A stretch of 64,000 nt of DNA from Tissierella sp. MB52-C2. Lineage in GTDB: Bacteria > Bacillota > Clostridia > Tissierellales > Tissierellaceae. Position numbers and translations under genes: made by a program. A model generated the notes under the pieces. That model made no database searches, was not told where the DNA came from, and worked only from the letters and a program-made list of their open reading frames with translations. Where the stretch lies: positions 2,706,643 through 2,770,642 of the forward strand of contig NZ_CP133261.1 of assembly GCF_030931715.1 (NCBI RefSeq), given 5' to 3'. This document shows, in pieces, positions 63,065 to 64,000 of this stretch; the stretch's first letter is position 1, and the number at the start of each line of letters is the position of its first letter.

Positions 63065-63373
63065 CTAAGCCTTAAACAGTTCTGGGTTATCTTTAATCAC
63101 TTGATATAATCCTTTTGAAATTTGATCTACAATAGTTTCCTCTCCATCATTTTGAAAATCTAATTCTCTATCATATACAATCCCATGTATTACTTCATGT
63201 AATAAGGACTGTTGATGACCCTGAGTATCTTGCAATCCTTCATCTATAGATATCTCTTTGCTCTCGTAATTAATATGGGCATATGCCCTTTGGTTACTAC
63301 AAAACAAGGGCTTATCTTCTAATTTAATTTTATATTCCATTCCACTAATAACTAATTTATCTGGTATATTCAT
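63065..63373 (-). CDS. Small HExxH phage protein
   Basis: The 102-residue product contains LLHEVIHGIVYDRE, a zinc-peptidase-like HExxH, and a short beta-rich N-terminus. Such proteins recur near phage head genes, with unknown role. Confidence 0.7.
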   Translation of the reverse strand: MNIPDKLVISGMEYKIKLEDKPLFCSNQRAYAHINYESKEISIDEGLQDTQGHQQSLLHEVIHGIVYDRELDFQNDGEETIVDQISKGLYQVIKDNPELFKA

Positions 63374-63388
63374 ATTTTCCTCCTTTTA

Positions 63389-64000
63389 TTAGACCACATG
63401 CTCTTTATACCAATCCTTATATTTCATATCCCCGGGTACATAGTATCCTTTACCAGTCTTAGGGTCTCTTGCCCATCTTTGCTTAATATTACCTTCAAAG
63501 CATGGAACTACTGTACTTCTACACCATACATGTAAAGGAGGCCAATTAACTCCTATTTCTCTTTCTGATAGTTTAAATATCCTTAAGTCCATATCTTGAC
63601 ATATATCAGAGGTTCTCATATCCAATGTAGCGAGGAATTGATATTCCTCTACTCCTAACTCCTTAAAAGCCCTAGCCCTAGATTCATTAGCAAAGAAAGC
63701 ACTCTCAGTCATAACTAATCTTCCTGCTGCCCTCTTAGATACTTCCATCTTCTTTGATATATTCCTTATGGCCATATCTGGACCATCTCCTCTAATAAAA
63801 GATTGAGCTAATTCCTTTTGTAATTCATTCATAAGGACTTCTCTATCTCTCCATACCCTTTCAGAGAAATTGGAGCCATCTGGTACCCATGGCTTAGCAA
63901 TAATTGATTCTACTGTTCTGGTATCTAATACTGTGAATGTGTCTCCTATACCAAAACCCTTCTGTACCTCATATATTGACCTATAGTAACTCTCTCTGAT
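63389..64000 (-). CDS. Phage head morphogenesis protein (SPP1 gp7-like), C-terminal part
   Basis: The frame is open to the right edge of the window (codons before 63832 continue IRESYYRSIYEVQKG), so the N-terminus lies outside. The visible part has the Mu F/gp7 domain: ESAFFANESRARAFKELGVE, DMRTSDICQDMD and PPLHVWCRSTVVP. Confidence 0.9.
   Translation of the reverse strand: MRESYYRSIYEVQKGFGIGDTFTVLDTRTVESIIAKPWVPDGSNFSERVWRDREVLMNELQKELAQSFIRGDGPDMAIRNISKKMEVSKRAAGRLVMTESAFFANESRARAFKELGVEEYQFLATLDMRTSDICQDMDLRIFKLSEREIGVNWPPLHVWCRSTVVPCFEGNIKQRWARDPKTGKGYYVPGDMKYKDWYKEHVV

Noticed and set aside
1-64000. CRISPR arrays, rRNA or tRNA genes
   Set aside because: I saw no regularly spaced repeats of CRISPR type and no tRNA or rRNA signature sequences on either strand by eye.

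Overview
The window looks like chromosome of a low-GC, spore-forming anaerobic Firmicute (Clostridia or Tissierellia type). Evidence is the AT-rich base use, strong AGGAGG ribosome sites, three T-box leaders, a pyruvate phosphate dikinase with its regulatory kinase, an H-type small acid-soluble spore protein and a B12-dependent methionine synthase with a separate activation subunit. The species cannot be named from this sequence alone.

Region 1 (1-22.3 kb) is ordinary chromosome. It holds ppdK and its regulator, an EamA exporter, an sspH-like gene, a decayed ccsA remnant, a MATE exporter, a glycosyltransferase, truA and two alpha/beta hydrolases. An amino-acid import locus follows, in which two nearly identical T-box leaders (probably arginine-specific) precede an M20 amidohydrolase with no visible start codon and a three-gene ABC importer. 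A methionine operon on the minus strand (metY, metF, activation protein, metH) lies behind a Met-type T-box whose first gene, an AGCS symporter, is internally deleted.

Region 2 (22.4-42.9 kb) is accessory DNA. A GC-rich structured RNA (possibly the raiA motif) marks its left side next to a broken copy of a membrane iron-sulfur gene whose intact copy lies 6 kb away. Four sites then repeat the same plan: a hairpin terminator followed by an imperfect copy of the guaA 3' end (minus strand, coding ...EWE-stop). I read these as attachment sites of tandem integrative elements; one intact tyrosine integrase abuts the last site. The elements carry a MerR/PPOX module, acetyltransferases, an FMN reductase, the iron-sulfur protein, a LysR/alcohol dehydrogenase pair and a decayed prophage whose early genes carry nonsense codons or frameshifts. 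Inside the decayed prophage sits the most unusual feature: a run of intact minus-strand genes (CPBP protease, GNAT, small membrane proteins, 2'-5' RNA ligase-like) separated by a shared intergenic repeat that supplies an extended -10 promoter, a terminator hairpin and a long inverted repeat.

Region 3 (43-64 kb) is a well-preserved PBSX-like contractile-tail prophage read right to left: head morphogenesis, scaffold, capsid, connectors, sheath, tube, chaperones with a clear -1 frameshift site, tape measure, baseplate, fibre, holins and amidase. At its left end are two independently transcribed units, a ParA-type ATPase operon and a ribbon-helix-helix gene with four 8-bp iterons at its promoter. 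Together these look like a partition module or a prophage-encoded accessory (defence or conversion) locus. The prophage continues beyond the right edge.
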